Below, piece by piece: positions 6,862-13,275 of a stretch of 19,033 bases of DNA. The position numbers and the translations under genes are program-made. Where the stretch lies: assembly GCA_910586575.1 (NCBI GenBank), contig CAJUJQ010000052.1, forward strand, positions 1 to 19,033. The letters run 5' to 3'. This DNA is from an uncultured Clostridia bacterium. GTDB taxonomy: Bacteria; Bacillota; Clostridia; Oscillospirales; Butyricicoccaceae. Below the pieces are notes generated by a model. The model saw only the letters and a list, made by a program, of their open reading frames with translations, did no database searches and was not told the DNA's origin. Position 1 is the stretch's first letter; each line of letters begins with the position of its first letter.

Positions 6862-8103
6862 ATGTTGGAGCGGCTTCTGCGCAGTGTCGGCGGCCAGGTA
6901 CGCGTCCGCGTAACCGGCGCGCCGCTGGAACGGTTCCTCAACCTGTGCCTGCGTGAAAATATCCGGCTCCGGGCACTTGAGCGGCAGGATTGGAACCGCC
7001 TGGAATGCACCCTGACCCTGCACGACTTCCGGAAGCTGCGGACGAAAATGGGGCGCACCGGCTGCCGCGTCCATATCCTGCGCCGCAAGGGGCTTCCGTT
7101 TCTGGCAAGGGCGATGCAGCGGCGCGCGGTGCTGAGCCTGGGCTTTGTCGCGCTCGGCATGCTGCTCTGGGCGCTGCAAACCCGCCTTTGGGTGCTGGAA
7201 CTAAAAACGCCGCCCGGCGTTTCCTCCGCCGAGCTTTCACGCGCGCTTGCCGCCGAGGGCGTTGCCGTCGGGATGAAGCTTGACGGCTTCGACGACCGCG
7301 CCGTACAGCGCCGCCTGATGCTGAAAATGGACAGTATTTCCTATGTCACGTTCAACCGGACGGGGAACCATATGATTGTCGAGGCGCACGCCAAGCAGGA
7401 GCATGAGACCGCGCGGGACGACAGCGGGATTACGTCGGTCGTCGCCAGGCGCCCCGGGCAGATTGTCCGCGTGACCCCGGTCAGCGGCTGGCCGGTCGTG
7501 AAGGCCGGGGACATTGTCGATACCGGCGAAAAATTGATTGACGCTTTGATCCCGCCGTCCCGTGATATCGAAGGGCTGACGCCCCGCCTGAGCTGGTCGG
7601 ACGGGGAAGTAATCGCCCGCACCTGGTACCAAAAGACGGTTTTGCGCCCCCTGGCCGTGCTTCATAAGCAATATACCGGGAAAACGACAACCCAGTATGC
7701 GCTGATTTGGGGAAAACACCGGATAAATTTCTATCTTGGCAGTGGAATTTGTGGGGCCGGTTGTGATAAAATAATAGATGTCAATTATCTGACGATTACC
7801 GACGGCCTGACGCTGCCGGTCGCGCTGGTGCGCCAGACCTACCGCTGGTACGACCCCGCCGCCTTTGCCCCGCCCGAGGATGCCCTGCGGCAGGAGGTCG
7901 AAGCTCGGGTGCTGGAAGCGCTCCGGCAGGAGGTGCGCGGGGAGGTCACCTCGCACAGCGTCTCCGCCCAGGCGACCGGCGCGGGCGCGCTTGAGGTGCG
8001 GTTCACCGCCGAAGCGCTCGAGGATATCGGCGTAGCTGTCGAGGACGGGCAGACCCTTCCGCCCCCGGAGGAAGGTCCGCCCGACCCGCAGGAACAGGTC
8101 TAA
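6862..8103 (+). CDS. yqfD: Sporulation protein YqfD
   Basis: A 413-residue membrane protein matching YqfD (stage IV sporulation family). It has a cytoplasmic N-terminal domain of about 85 residues (RVTGAPLERFLNLCLRENI), one membrane segment at about 89-106 (AVLSLGFVALGMLLWAL), and a long extracytoplasmic part. That part contains the family blocks GQIVRVTPVSGWPVVKAGD and SDGEVIARTWY. YqfD is a mother-cell sporulation protein normally encoded next to yqfC, as here. GGAGG lies before the ATG at 6862. The last 20 residues are unusually rich in Pro, Glu and Asp and look like a lineage-specific tail. Confidence 0.92.
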   Translation: MLERLLRSVGGQVRVRVTGAPLERFLNLCLRENIRLRALERQDWNRLECTLTLHDFRKLRTKMGRTGCRVHILRRKGLPFLARAMQRRAVLSLGFVALGMLLWALQTRLWVLELKTPPGVSSAELSRALAAEGVAVGMKLDGFDDRAVQRRLMLKMDSISYVTFNRTGNHMIVEAHAKQEHETARDDSGITSVVARRPGQIVRVTPVSGWPVVKAGDIVDTGEKLIDALIPPSRDIEGLTPRLSWSDGEVIARTWYQKTVLRPLAVLHKQYTGKTTTQYALIWGKHRINFYLGSGICGAGCDKIIDVNYLTITDGLTLPVALVRQTYRWYDPAAFAPPEDALRQEVEARVLEALRQEVRGEVTSHSVSAQATGAGALEVRFTAEALEDIGVAVEDGQTLPPPEEGPPDPQEQV

Positions 8104-8107
8104 TAGC

Positions 8108-8321
8108 TATACTCGTGTGCGTTAAAGTTTGCCGTTCGGTTCGCCTGCGCGGCGGGCGGTCCTGCGCGGACAGCGCCAGAGGGACTCATCCCTCTGGACT
8201 CCCTTTCTCCGCTGCGGCGGGAATTGGAATGGCAATCATCGTTGCTGCACCTTGCCCTGCCCGCCAAACGGATGGCGGGCAGGGTGGGTGGATACGGCAA
8301 ATCTTTTCATTCGCGAGTATA
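8108..8321. repeat. 214-bp intergenic element with terminal inverted repeats (MITE-like)
   Basis: The yqfD-phoH gap begins and ends with 26-base imperfect inverted repeats. The left copy is 8108-8133 (TATACTCG...TTTGCC) and the right is 8296-8321 (GGCAAA...CGAGTATA). Their outer 8 and inner 6 bases pair perfectly, and about 18 of 26 match overall. Inside are two perfect hairpins: CCAGAGGGA/TCCCTCTGG (8176-8184/8189-8197) and CCCTGCCCGCC/GGCGGGCAGGG (8255-8265/8274-8284). The element encodes no protein. The terminal TA dinucleotides could be a target duplication. This is the structure of a non-autonomous miniature element, but only one copy is in the window. Confidence 0.45.
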
Positions 8322-8346
8322 AATAACCGGGAGAAAGTGAAACCCT

Positions 8347-9381
8347 ATGACAGAGAAAATTATGCTGATGGAACAGGCCAACCTGATGATCAGCGTCTTT
8401 GGTGCATTCGATGAGAATATCAAGCTGCTGGAACGGGAGCTTTCCGTCTCCATCGTCAGCCGTGAGCAGGAGCTGAAACTCTCCGGCGAGGATGCCGCCG
8501 CCGTCTCCCTTGCCGAGCGCACCTTAGCCGCCCTGCTGGAAATGGCGCGGCGCGGCGACCCCATCGGCACGCAGACCGTCCAATATGTGCTCGGCCTGGT
8601 ACGCGAGGGGCGTGAAAGCGAGGTGCACACCCTGGCACGCGATGTGCTGTGCATCACCGCCAAGGGCAAGCCGGTGAAAGCCAAGACCCTTGGCCAGAAA
8701 AAATATATGGAAGCGATTGCCCATCATACCGTTACGCTTGGCATCGGCCCCGCGGGCACGGGCAAAACCTACCTTGCCGTTGCGGCGGCGGTCGCCGCCT
8801 TCCGCGAGAAGCGGGTGTCCCGCATTATCCTGACCCGCCCCGCCGTCGAAGCCGGGGAAAAGCTGGGCTTCCTGCCCGGCGACCTGCAAAGCAAGGTGGA
8901 CCCCTATCTGCGCCCGCTTTATGACGGGCTGTACGACATGCTGGGCGCGGAGAACTTCCAAAAACACTTGGAAAAGGGCTCCATCGAGGTTGCCCCGCTC
9001 GCCTATATGCGCGGGCGCACGCTGGACGACAGCTTTATTATCCTGGACGAGGCGCAGAATACCACGCCCGAACAGATGAAAATGTTCCTGACCCGTATCG
9101 GGTTCGGCTCGCAAGCCGTGATTACCGGCGACGTGACCCAGATTGACCTGCCCGACGGCAAGAGCAGCGGCCTCAAGGAAGCCATGCGCGTGCTCGCCAA
9201 CGTGGAAGGCATCGCGCAGTGCTTCCTTTCCGAAAAGGACGTAGTGCGCCATGAGCTGGTACAGCGCATTGTCAAGGCATACGCCGATTACGAACGCAAA
9301 CGCCAGCCCGTCAAACCGGACAAGCCCATGAAACCGGACAAGCACCGTTTCGTGCGCCGCAAAATGGAGGGACGCAAATGA
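8347..9381 (+). CDS. phoH: PhoH family ATPase (PhoH-like, YbeZ type)
   Basis: A 344-residue cytoplasmic protein. A KH-like N-terminal region (about 10-110) is followed by a P-loop ATPase domain with Walker A GPAGTGKT (134-141) and Walker B IILDEAQN (231-238). The strand motifs ILTRPAVEAGEKLGFLPGDL and AVITGD.TQIDLP are typical. PhoH/YbeZ proteins are predicted RNA-linked ATPases that work with YbeY, whose gene overlaps by four bases (ATGA) here. The C-terminus ends in a Lys/Arg-rich tail with two near-copies of KPDKP. The ATG at 8347 follows GGGAGA at somewhat long spacing. Confidence 0.93.
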   Translation: MTEKIMLMEQANLMISVFGAFDENIKLLERELSVSIVSREQELKLSGEDAAAVSLAERTLAALLEMARRGDPIGTQTVQYVLGLVREGRESEVHTLARDVLCITAKGKPVKAKTLGQKKYMEAIAHHTVTLGIGPAGTGKTYLAVAAAVAAFREKRVSRIILTRPAVEAGEKLGFLPGDLQSKVDPYLRPLYDGLYDMLGAENFQKHLEKGSIEVAPLAYMRGRTLDDSFIILDEAQNTTPEQMKMFLTRIGFGSQAVITGDVTQIDLPDGKSSGLKEAMRVLANVEGIAQCFLSEKDVVRHELVQRIVKAYADYERKRQPVKPDKPMKPDKHRFVRRKMEGRK

Positions 9382-9869
9382 ACGCCAGAATCCGAGTGAC
9401 CGCAGAAGCCGCCATCCCCGGGGAAGCCGAGGTCTGCGCGCTGATTGCCCGCTGTGCCGAACAGGTGCTCGAACAGGAAGGGACCGCTTTCCCGGCCTTC
9501 ATTGACGTGACCATCGTCGGCGACGATGCCATCCGGGAGGCCAACGCGGCGTACCGGGGCAAGGACGCCGTTACCGATGTGCTTTCCTTCCCGATGTACG
9601 AGTTTTACAACGGCGAACCGCAGGAGGCGCTGGATAAGGACCCCGAAAGCGGCCAGGTTATGCTGGGCGATATGCTGCTGAACTATGACCGCGCCGTCGC
9701 GCAGGCCGCCGAATATGGGCACTCCCCCGCACGGGAGTGCGGGTACTTATCCGTCCATTCGGTGCTTCATCTGCTGGGCTACGACCACGAGCGGGACGAG
9801 CCAGACCGGCTGCTCATGCGCCAGAAGGAGGAGGCCGCGCTTTCCGCGCTTGGCCTTGCCCGTACATGA
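9378..9869 (+). CDS. ybeY: Endoribonuclease YbeY
   Basis: A 163-residue zinc-dependent endoribonuclease required for 16S rRNA 3'-end maturation and ribosome quality control. The zinc motif HxxxHxxxxxH is H127-SVL-H131-LLGYD-H137, and the preceding TDVLSFPM and LGDM blocks are intact. The ATG overlaps the phoH stop by four bases, and the dgkA ATG overlaps its own stop by four. phoH, ybeY and dgkA are therefore translationally coupled. GGAGGG lies before the start. Confidence 0.95.
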   Translation: MNARIRVTAEAAIPGEAEVCALIARCAEQVLEQEGTAFPAFIDVTIVGDDAIREANAAYRGKDAVTDVLSFPMYEFYNGEPQEALDKDPESGQVMLGDMLLNYDRAVAQAAEYGHSPARECGYLSVHSVLHLLGYDHERDEPDRLLMRQKEEAALSALGLART

Positions 9870-10327
9870 ACCGCGAAATCCGCAAGCTCTGGCAGAGCTT
9901 CGCCTGTGCTTTCCGGGGCGTTTCCTCCTGCCTGCGCACCGAGCGCAATTTCCGGATCCATATCACCGCCGCCGTTTATATCAGCCTGCTGGCGTTCCTG
10001 GGCGGGCTGGACGCGGTGCGCTGCGCCGTGCTGTGCCTGTGCTTCTCCGGCATGATGTCCGCCGAACTGCTCAACACCGCCATTGAACGGCTGTGCGACC
10101 GGCAGGTCGTCGGCTATGACAAGCTGGTGCGCGAGGCCAAGGATATCGCGGCGGCAGGGGTGGTCGTGTGCGCAGGGTTCTGCGTGGCGGTCGGCGCGCT
10201 GTTCTTCCTGTGGGAGGGCGCGCTGTGGACGGCGGCACGGTTCTTCCTGGAACGGATGTGGGCGGCGCTGCTGCTGGCGCTGAGTATCCCTGCCGCGCTT
10301 TGGTTCGCGTTCCGCTTCCGCGCGTAA
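9866..10327 (+). CDS. dgkA: Diacylglycerol/undecaprenol kinase DgkA
   Basis: A 153-residue integral membrane kinase. The start block SFACAFRG...TERNFRIHITAA and the catalytic block SAELLNTAIERLCD (E67 to E73) are those of Gram-positive DgkA. The family phosphorylates undecaprenol and/or diacylglycerol for lipid carrier recycling. The protein is longer than the roughly 120-130 residue Gram-positive enzymes. After the usual three membrane segments it has an added amphipathic stretch and a fourth hydrophobic segment (about 133-150). The ATG at 9866 overlaps the ybeY stop (ATGA), and no separate ribosome site is obvious, so coupling is likely. Confidence 0.9.
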   Translation: MNREIRKLWQSFACAFRGVSSCLRTERNFRIHITAAVYISLLAFLGGLDAVRCAVLCLCFSGMMSAELLNTAIERLCDRQVVGYDKLVREAKDIAAAGVVVCAGFCVAVGALFFLWEGALWTAARFFLERMWAALLLALSIPAALWFAFRFRA

Positions 10328-10373
10328 AAGCCGTAAACCGCATTACTGAATCAACCAAAAAGGAGCCTGCATT

Positions 10374-10412
10374 ATGAAAAAATTGAATATCCATACGGAG
10401 ATTGCCGCATAA
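10374..10412 (+). CDS. Possible 12-residue leader peptide
   Basis: A mini-ORF (MKKLNIHTEIAA, then TAA) with a good ribosome site (AAGGAG) about eight bases before the ATG. It sits between dgkA and the RNHCP gene. A hairpin follows at once (GGGAGG 10415-10420 with CCTCCC 10441-10446, extended by TTG/CAA). The arrangement resembles a leader peptide plus regulatory hairpin, but there is no T-tract, and it could also be the remnant of a deleted gene. Confidence 0.3.
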   Translation: MKKLNIHTEIAA

Positions 10413-10484
10413 CCGGGAGGTTTGCTGCATTCCGGACAAGCCTCCCAAAAGCGTTATGATTTTACTTTTAGGAGGACGATCCCA

Positions 10485-10913
10485 GTGAATCGGGAAAATA
10501 AGAAAAAATTATTCAAAAAAGATTATTATAGATCACACCCCTGCAAGGAAGCCTTCGTCTGTAAGGTATGCGGGAAAACCGTTGTCCCCGGCGGCGCCGG
10601 AAGCGGGCACCGGAACCATTGCCCCTATTGCCTTTCCAGCCAGCACTTGGACGTGGAACCCGGCGACCGCGCGGCTGGCTGCGGCGGCGCTATGGAACCG
10701 ATTGCTGTATGGGTGCGGAAAAACGGTGAATGGGCCGTCATCCACCGCTGCAAAATCTGCGGGGCGCTGCATTCCAACCGCATTGCCGCAGATGATAACC
10801 CCATGAAGCTGATGTCACTTGCCATGAAGCCGGTTTCCTCACCGCCATTCCCTTTGGAACGCATTGAGGAAATGGCAAGGCTGATGGGCGGAGACGGGGA
10901 ATTGAAGTGGTAA
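10485..10913 (+). CDS. RNHCP domain zinc-binding protein
   Basis: A 142-residue protein with the RNHCP signature at residues 43-47 (in GHRNHCPYCLSSQHLD), which names the domain family. Cysteine pairs C26/C29 and C46/C49 form a likely zinc ribbon, and a second set follows at C89/C92 (CKICG). The end is a mixed hydrophobic and acidic tail. The molecular role of the family is not known. The start is a GTG at 10485, chosen because a perfect AGGAGG lies nine bases upstream (10470-10475); an in-frame ATG at 10422 has none. The N-terminus is very Lys-rich. It lies where many related clusters carry cytidine deaminase, between dgkA and era. Confidence 0.85.
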   Translation: MNRENKKKLFKKDYYRSHPCKEAFVCKVCGKTVVPGGAGSGHRNHCPYCLSSQHLDVEPGDRAAGCGGAMEPIAVWVRKNGEWAVIHRCKICGALHSNRIAADDNPMKLMSLAMKPVSSPPFPLERIEEMARLMGGDGELKW

Positions 10914-10926
10914 CGCGGTTCCTTCC

Positions 10927-11098
10927 ATGAAGGACGGGACCCCGTCAGGGTTGCGCAAATTGATTCAACCCGCGATATCATTCGGCAGCGCACCGGCGAT
11001 GGCCGTCAGCTACACCGCCTGGCATTTCGATTGGCTGGGCGGTTGCTCACGGGCTGATGAGCCGGGCGTATATCATCTATTATATGATCGAATATTAA
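10927..11098 (+). pseudogene. Frameshifted small membrane-protein ORF upstream of era
   Basis: Two frames join into one plausible protein of about 57 residues. From an ATG at 10927 the first frame reads through ISFGSAPAMAVSYTAWH. After the TTT run at 11025-11027 the next frame continues SIGWAVAHGLMSRAYIIYYMIEY and stops at 11096-11098. Removing one T restores a hydrophobic, small-membrane-protein-like sequence of a type I recall as common in Firmicutes (a W-x-I-x-HG-x-x-x-x-x-Y-x-IYY pattern), though I cannot name a family. The 5' end is uncertain: the ATG lies in a hairpin loop (CCTTC/GAAGG) without a ribosome site. Either a decayed gene or a sequencing error. Confidence 0.4.
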
Positions 11099-11131
11099 AC
11101 CCTTAAAAAGGGATATAAAAGGAATCAAGCC

Positions 11132-12025
11132 ATGGAAATTACAAAAAGCGCAATGATTTCAGTCGTCGGCAGGCCGAACGTCGGCAAATCGACCCTGACC
11201 AACCGCCTTGTCGGCACGAAAGTCGCGATTGTATCGGCCAAGCCTCAGACCACCCGCACCCGCATTACCGGCGTGCTGAACAAGGACGGCTGCCAATATG
11301 TCTTTCTGGATACGCCCGGCCTGCATAAGCCGCGCTCCCGGCTGGGTGACTACATGGTGAAGGTCATCACCGACACGGTCAGCGAGGTGGACGCGGCGGC
11401 ACTGGTCGTCGAGCCGATTGCCAACATTGGCCCCGCCGAGGAAAGCCTGATCGGGCAAATCAAATCAGCGGGCATGCCGTCCGTGCTGGTGATCAACAAA
11501 ATCGACACCATCCCCAAGGAAGCGCTGCTTGCCGTGATTGCCTGCTATGCGCAGGCGCATGATTTTCATGCGGTCGTCCCGGTTTCGGCGCGCACGGGCG
11601 AGGGCATGGACGAGCTGCTGTCCGAGCTGGAAAAATTCGCGCTCGAGGGGCCGCAGCTGTTCCCGGAGGATATGGTTTCCGACCAGCCCGAGCGGCAGCT
11701 GATTGCCGAAATCATCCGTGAGAAATCACTGATTTTATTACAGCGCGAGGTTCCGCACGGCGTAGCCGTCGGCATTGAACGCATGGAGGAACGGGAGGAC
11801 GGTTTCGTTTCCATCCACGCAACCATATACTGCGAGAAAAACAGCCATAAAGGCATTATTATCGGCAAACACGGCGATATGCTCAAAAAAATCGGCCAGA
11901 TGGCGCGGCAGGATATTGAACGCCTGCTCGATGCCAGGGTTTTCCTTGACCTGTGGATTAAGGTCAAAGAGGATTGGCGGAACAACCAATTTCAAATGCG
12001 CAATTTCGGATATGAGGGCGAATAG
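11132..12025 (+). CDS. era: GTPase Era
   Basis: A 297-residue GTPase that binds 16S rRNA and acts in 30S ribosome assembly. G1 is GRPNVGKS (13-20), G3 is DTPGLH (60-65), G4 is NKID (122-125), and G5 is SAR (152-154). The C-terminal KH RNA-binding domain holds the GKHG loop at 245-248 and ends with the typical VKEDWRNN. Length is normal. The ATG at 11132 follows AAAGGA. It is downstream of the RNHCP gene and upstream of yqzL/recO, the usual Firmicutes order. No strong promoter was identified just upstream. Confidence 0.97.
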   Translation: MEITKSAMISVVGRPNVGKSTLTNRLVGTKVAIVSAKPQTTRTRITGVLNKDGCQYVFLDTPGLHKPRSRLGDYMVKVITDTVSEVDAAALVVEPIANIGPAEESLIGQIKSAGMPSVLVINKIDTIPKEALLAVIACYAQAHDFHAVVPVSARTGEGMDELLSELEKFALEGPQLFPEDMVSDQPERQLIAEIIREKSLILLQREVPHGVAVGIERMEEREDGFVSIHATIYCEKNSHKGIIIGKHGDMLKKIGQMARQDIERLLDARVFLDLWIKVKEDWRNNQFQMRNFGYEGE

Positions 12026-12289
12026 GCGCCGCCGATGCGGGCCTTGCCCGCGCGTCAGCCCTGTCTGCGCTCCATGCACCGCCCCTTGGGCGGCACACTG
12101 CGCTCCGGCCAGGGTGTGAAATCCGCCAATGCGACTGCCGAATTTCACCGCCGCATTGGCGGCAAATAAAAAACGCGCTGCGGCGCGGGATTTAACCCGG
12201 TTCGGGTCCCGTATCGGCGGGGACAGCAGATTTTCCCTTGCATGATACCGGCGGCGTGAGGGAAAATAGCCGTATCGGAGGTGTTGCAT
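12026..12289. other. Highly structured intergenic region between era and yqzL
   Basis: A 264-base non-coding stretch dense in inverted repeats. CCGCCAATGCG (12123-12133) pairs perfectly with CGCATTGGCGG (12152-12162). GTGAAAT (12116-12122) pairs with ATTTCAC (12142-12148), which competes with that stem. ATTTTCCCT (12230-12238) pairs with AGGGAAAAT (12259-12267). CCGTATCGG is repeated just before the yqzL ribosome site. None has a clear T-tract. A known RNA family was not recognised. Confidence 0.5.
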
Positions 12290-12421
12290 ATGGATTTCTG
12301 GCAGGTATTTGGCGAAACGGGCGAACCGATGGCATACATGCTTTACCGGATAGGACGAAGGGGTACGGATGCAGCGAATCAAACTAAAATGCCTCGTGAT
12401 ACGCGAGGTGGATTTCAGTGA
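12290..12421 (+). CDS. yqzL: YqzL-like small protein
   Basis: A 43-residue ORF beginning MDFWQVFGETGEPMAYMLYR. This resembles the Bacillus YqzL family, whose members begin with an aromatic-rich W-x-V-F-x-x-TG segment followed by Y-x-LY/F, and which lie between era and recO, exactly as here. GGAGG precedes the ATG at normal spacing. The last 53 bases overlap the start of recO in another frame, so the two are probably translationally coupled. The C-terminal part (from about residue 24) is polar and not conserved in a way I recognise. Function of the family is unknown. It is too short for common gene-calling cut-offs. Confidence 0.65.
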   Translation: MDFWQVFGETGEPMAYMLYRIGRRGTDAANQTKMPRDTRGGFQ

Positions 12422-13121
12422 GCACGACCGTTACATAACCGTACTCACGGAACACGGGCGCAAGCTTGAAATCCTGTGCCGCGGCGCGCGCCGCAAGGGC
12501 AGCCGTACCGCCAATGCCGCACGGCTGTTCTGCTGGAGCGAAATGAACCTTTACGAAAGCCGGGGGCGCTTCTCGCTGGACGACGCGTCGCTGCTGAACC
12601 CCTTTTGGGGGGTCACGCAGGATATCGACGCCTACGCGCTGGCGTGCTACCTTGCCGAGCTGGCTGCCGCCATGAGCGACACCGAGGAGGATGTGCCCGC
12701 CCTGCCGGGACTGTTCCTGGGGGCGCTGCACCTGCTCAGCGAACACAAGCGCGCGCCCGCGATTGTCAAGCCTGCCTTTGAGCTGCGGCTGATGGCGGAA
12801 TCCGGCTTCCTGCCCGAGCTTTCGCCCTGCGCGGTCTGCGGCGCGGCATTAGAAGCGGGCGGCGTATGGTTCTCGGTGCGGGCGGGCACGCCGGCGTGCG
12901 GCGGCTGCGCCAAACGGCGCGGCGCGGATTACCGTCTGCTGCCGCAGGGCACGCTCGCCGCGATGCAGCATATCCTGACAAGCGACCTCAAAAAGGTTTA
13001 CGCCTTTTCGCTGGGCGGCGATTCGCTGCGCGTGCTGGGCGAGGTCTGCGAGGATTATACCATCTATTACGCGGACAAGCTGTTTGAAAGCCTGCGTTTT
13101 TATCACTCCCTGGTTCCATGA
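12369..13121 (+). CDS. recO: DNA repair protein RecO
   Basis: A 250-residue recombination mediator that acts with RecF/RecR to load RecA on gapped DNA. The N-terminal OB-fold begins with KCLVIREVDFSEHDRYITVLTEHGRK. The C-terminal zinc finger has C154-x2-C157 and C177-x2-C180, and the final FLPELSPCAVCG block is typical. The ATG at 12369 follows GAAGGGG and lies inside yqzL in another frame. Position after era/yqzL is the usual one. A hairpin terminator follows. Confidence 0.95.
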   Translation: MQRIKLKCLVIREVDFSEHDRYITVLTEHGRKLEILCRGARRKGSRTANAARLFCWSEMNLYESRGRFSLDDASLLNPFWGVTQDIDAYALACYLAELAAAMSDTEEDVPALPGLFLGALHLLSEHKRAPAIVKPAFELRLMAESGFLPELSPCAVCGAALEAGGVWFSVRAGTPACGGCAKRRGADYRLLPQGTLAAMQHILTSDLKKVYAFSLGGDSLRVLGEVCEDYTIYYADKLFESLRFYHSLVP

Positions 13122-13142
13122 CGGGGAAGCCCCGCCTGTGAA

Positions 13143-13170
13143 AGCCTGTCTCGGAAGAGGCTGCTTTTTT
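13143..13170 (+). terminator. Intrinsic terminator after recO
   Basis: AGCCT (13143-13147) pairs with AGGCT (13158-13162). Two further base pairs inside (CT/AG) sit beyond a two-base bulge. After TGC comes a run of six T (13165-13170). The stem is short, so strength is uncertain. Confidence 0.5.
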
Positions 13171-13192
13171 CCTGTACCGTTTCAAATAATGA

Positions 13193-13221
13193 TTGCCTTT
13201 TCTGGGGAAATATGGCATACT
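13193..13221 (+). promoter_or_regulatory. Possible promoter of the sodium symporter gene
   Basis: TTGCCT (13193-13198) and CATACT (13216-13221) are 17 bases apart, matching four of six consensus bases each. The leader of about 50 bases includes a GCGGC/GCCGC hairpin just before the ribosome site. Confidence 0.4.
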
Positions 13222-13275
13222 TAGGTTAATACTACACATGCGGCCCCCTATGGGATGCCGCAAAAGGGGTTTGTC

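Noticed and set aside
12180..12230. tRNA-like segment with GGTTCGGGTCCCG resembling a T-arm
   Set aside because: No acceptor stem, D-arm or anticodon arm could be fitted around it; it is a local inverted repeat.
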